DNA of 64,000 nucleotides, from contig CAYOIZ010000003.1 of the NCBI GenBank assembly GCA_964404165.1, forward strand, positions 62,001-126,000. The letters are read 5' to 3'. Position 1 is the first letter of the stretch; each line of letters starts with the position of its first letter. The position numbers and the translations under genes are program-made. This document shows positions 62,799 through 64,000 of this stretch, in pieces. Origin of the DNA: DASYLJ01 sp964404165. Lineage in GTDB: Bacteria > Desulfobacterota > Binatia > DP-6. The notes under the pieces were generated by a model. It saw only the letters and a list, made by a program, of their open reading frames with translations, ran no database searches and had not been told where the DNA came from.

Positions 62799-64000
62799 CG
62801 GACGAGCGTCCCCGTCGCGTGGGCTGGCGGCGCGGCGACGATCCGTCGGGCCTCGTCACCCGCGAGTGGCTGGTGGCGAACGGCCTCGGCGGCTATGCCT
62901 CGGGCACGATCGGCGGTGTCGCGACGCGCCGATTCCACGGCACGCTGATCGCCGGCCTGCCGGCGCCATTCGGCCGCGTGCTCGTCCTCGGCGGCCTCGG
63001 CGAAACCGTACGCCTGCACGACACGGTGTGCCGGCCGGTCGGCGACGAGCCGTTCGCGGGACCACTCCAGCTCCCGGTGCACACGCTGCAGGACTTCACG
63101 CTCGAGCTCGGCCTGCCGGTGTGGACCTGGGCCTGGGACGGTGTGCGCGTCGAGAAGACGATCGTGCTGCCCCATCTGCGCAACACGACCTACGTCACCT
63201 GGGCGCTGCACGCGTCGCCCGCGCCAGTGACGCTCACCATCGTCCCGTCCTTCAACCTGCGCCCGCACGAAGGCATGGTCGACCACCTGCACGGCCGCTG
63301 CCCCGACCCGGCATGCGAGGCGCCGAACTTCCCCTATCGCCTGCGCGAGACGGAACGTGGCGTCGACGTCGAAGCCGACGGCGGCCTGCCGCCCATCCAC
63401 CTGGCGCTGCGTGCGCCGCGTCCGACGCCGCTCGTGCGCGAGGACACCTGCGTCGACCTCGTCTACCGCGTCGAGCGCGAGCGCGGCTACGACTTCCACG
63501 GGCCGGTGGCGGGCCCCGGGCGGTGGGACGTCACGCTCGAACCCGGCGAATCGGTCACCCTGGTCGTGTCCACCGAGCCATGGGGCGAGCTCGAGGCGTT
63601 CGCCACGGCCGACGTCGTGGCCGCGGAGCGGGAGCGCCGCCTGCAGCTGCTGGCTGCGGCCCATCCCGCGTTACGCCACGGCATCGGGGCCGAGCTGGCG
63701 CTCGCGGCCGATCAGTTCGTCATCTGCCCGCACACGCGCATCGGCGACGAGGCGCGGCAGGAGGCCGCCGGACACACCGCCCGCTCCGTCATCGCCGGGT
63801 ATCACTGGTTCACGGACTGGGGGCGCGACACCATGATCGCGCTCGAGGGCCTGGCACTGCTCACCGGTCGCCAGCGCGAAGCCGGCGACATCCTGCGCAC
63901 CTTCGCGCACCACGTCCGCGACGGCCTGATCCCGAACCTCTTCCCCGAGGGCGAGGGCGAGGGGCTGTACCACACGGCCGACGCCACGCTGTGGTTCTTC
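62795..64000 (+). CDS. glycogen-debranching-type amylo-alpha-1,6-glucosidase, 5' part
   Basis: Partial; 402 residues visible and open at the right edge. N-terminal GDE domain: EWLVANGLGGYASGTIGGVA, TRRFHGTLIAGLPAP and TIVLPHLRNTTYVTWALHAS. Then the (alpha/alpha)6-barrel begins: VIAGYHWFTDWGRDTMIALE is the active-site signature of archaeal/bacterial GDE (GH133). It removes alpha-1,6 branches from glycogen, supplying linear glucan to TreY/TreZ. The start overlaps treZ by ATGA. Confidence 0.93.

Overview
The window is very GC-rich, gene-dense chromosomal DNA from a Gram-negative bacterium. Evidence for that is an OmpA-type lipoprotein, an outer-membrane beta-barrel, STN and FecR proteins, lipobox signal peptides, and sigma-54 activators with -24/-12 promoters. 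Several secreted proteins carry long Ser/Thr linkers next to Cys-rich, thrombospondin-type-3-like or YVTN-propeller domains. That style suggests a deltaproteobacterial, myxobacterial or Binatota-like lineage, but this is inference; no rRNA, tRNA or other taxonomic marker is present. I saw no CRISPR array, phage or transposase.

Layout, left half. 1-7 kb: the 5' part of an NRPS-like adenylation protein leaving the window on the left, anmK, a Coq4-like protein, an ABC-F ATPase and a sulfatase-superfamily lipoprotein. 7-20 kb: two paralogous YVTN-propeller/c-type haem (CxxCH) exported proteins flanking an SDR, a sigma-54 activator and a receiver-like protein, then an STN protein, a Cys-rich secreted protein and its decayed partial duplicate. 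20-25 kb: membrane and stress genes (HtpX-like protease, TerC, a BacNav-like ion channel, an NhaR-like regulator, an M48 protease, MsrA, and a bacterial INSIG homologue). 25-30 kb: an operon of TPR/beta-barrel protein, FecR protein and CHASE2-adenylate cyclase. 30-42 kb: a 1211-residue mosaic secreted protein, a histidine-phosphatase-like protein, an aminotransferase, MltB with a histone-like tail, UTP-glucose-1-phosphate uridylyltransferase, a DUF4920 protein, a PI-PLC-like protein, a small lipoprotein, an SDR and a thioesterase.

Right half. 42-61 kb appears to be an envelope-stress island. It holds BON-domain proteins, a DUF1328 membrane protein, OmpA, MgtC, a PLD-VTT fusion, CsbD, a run of very small membrane proteins, an SRPBCC protein and a YflT-like protein, with an NtrC-type response regulator and an atypical, apparently ATP-site-degenerate histidine kinase at its centre. 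By eye I find sequences with exact -24/-12 (sigma-54) spacing in front of most transcription units here, including a 38-residue membrane mini-protein at 42370. I therefore propose one sigma-54 regulon run by the local two-component system; this is the most interesting feature of the window. A 289-bp element bounded by perfect 26-bp inverted repeats sits beside the regulator. The window ends in a hybrid histidine kinase, a single-domain response regulator, treZ and a glycogen-debranching-type enzyme linked by start/stop overlaps, a trehalose/glycogen osmoprotection operon that continues past the right edge.
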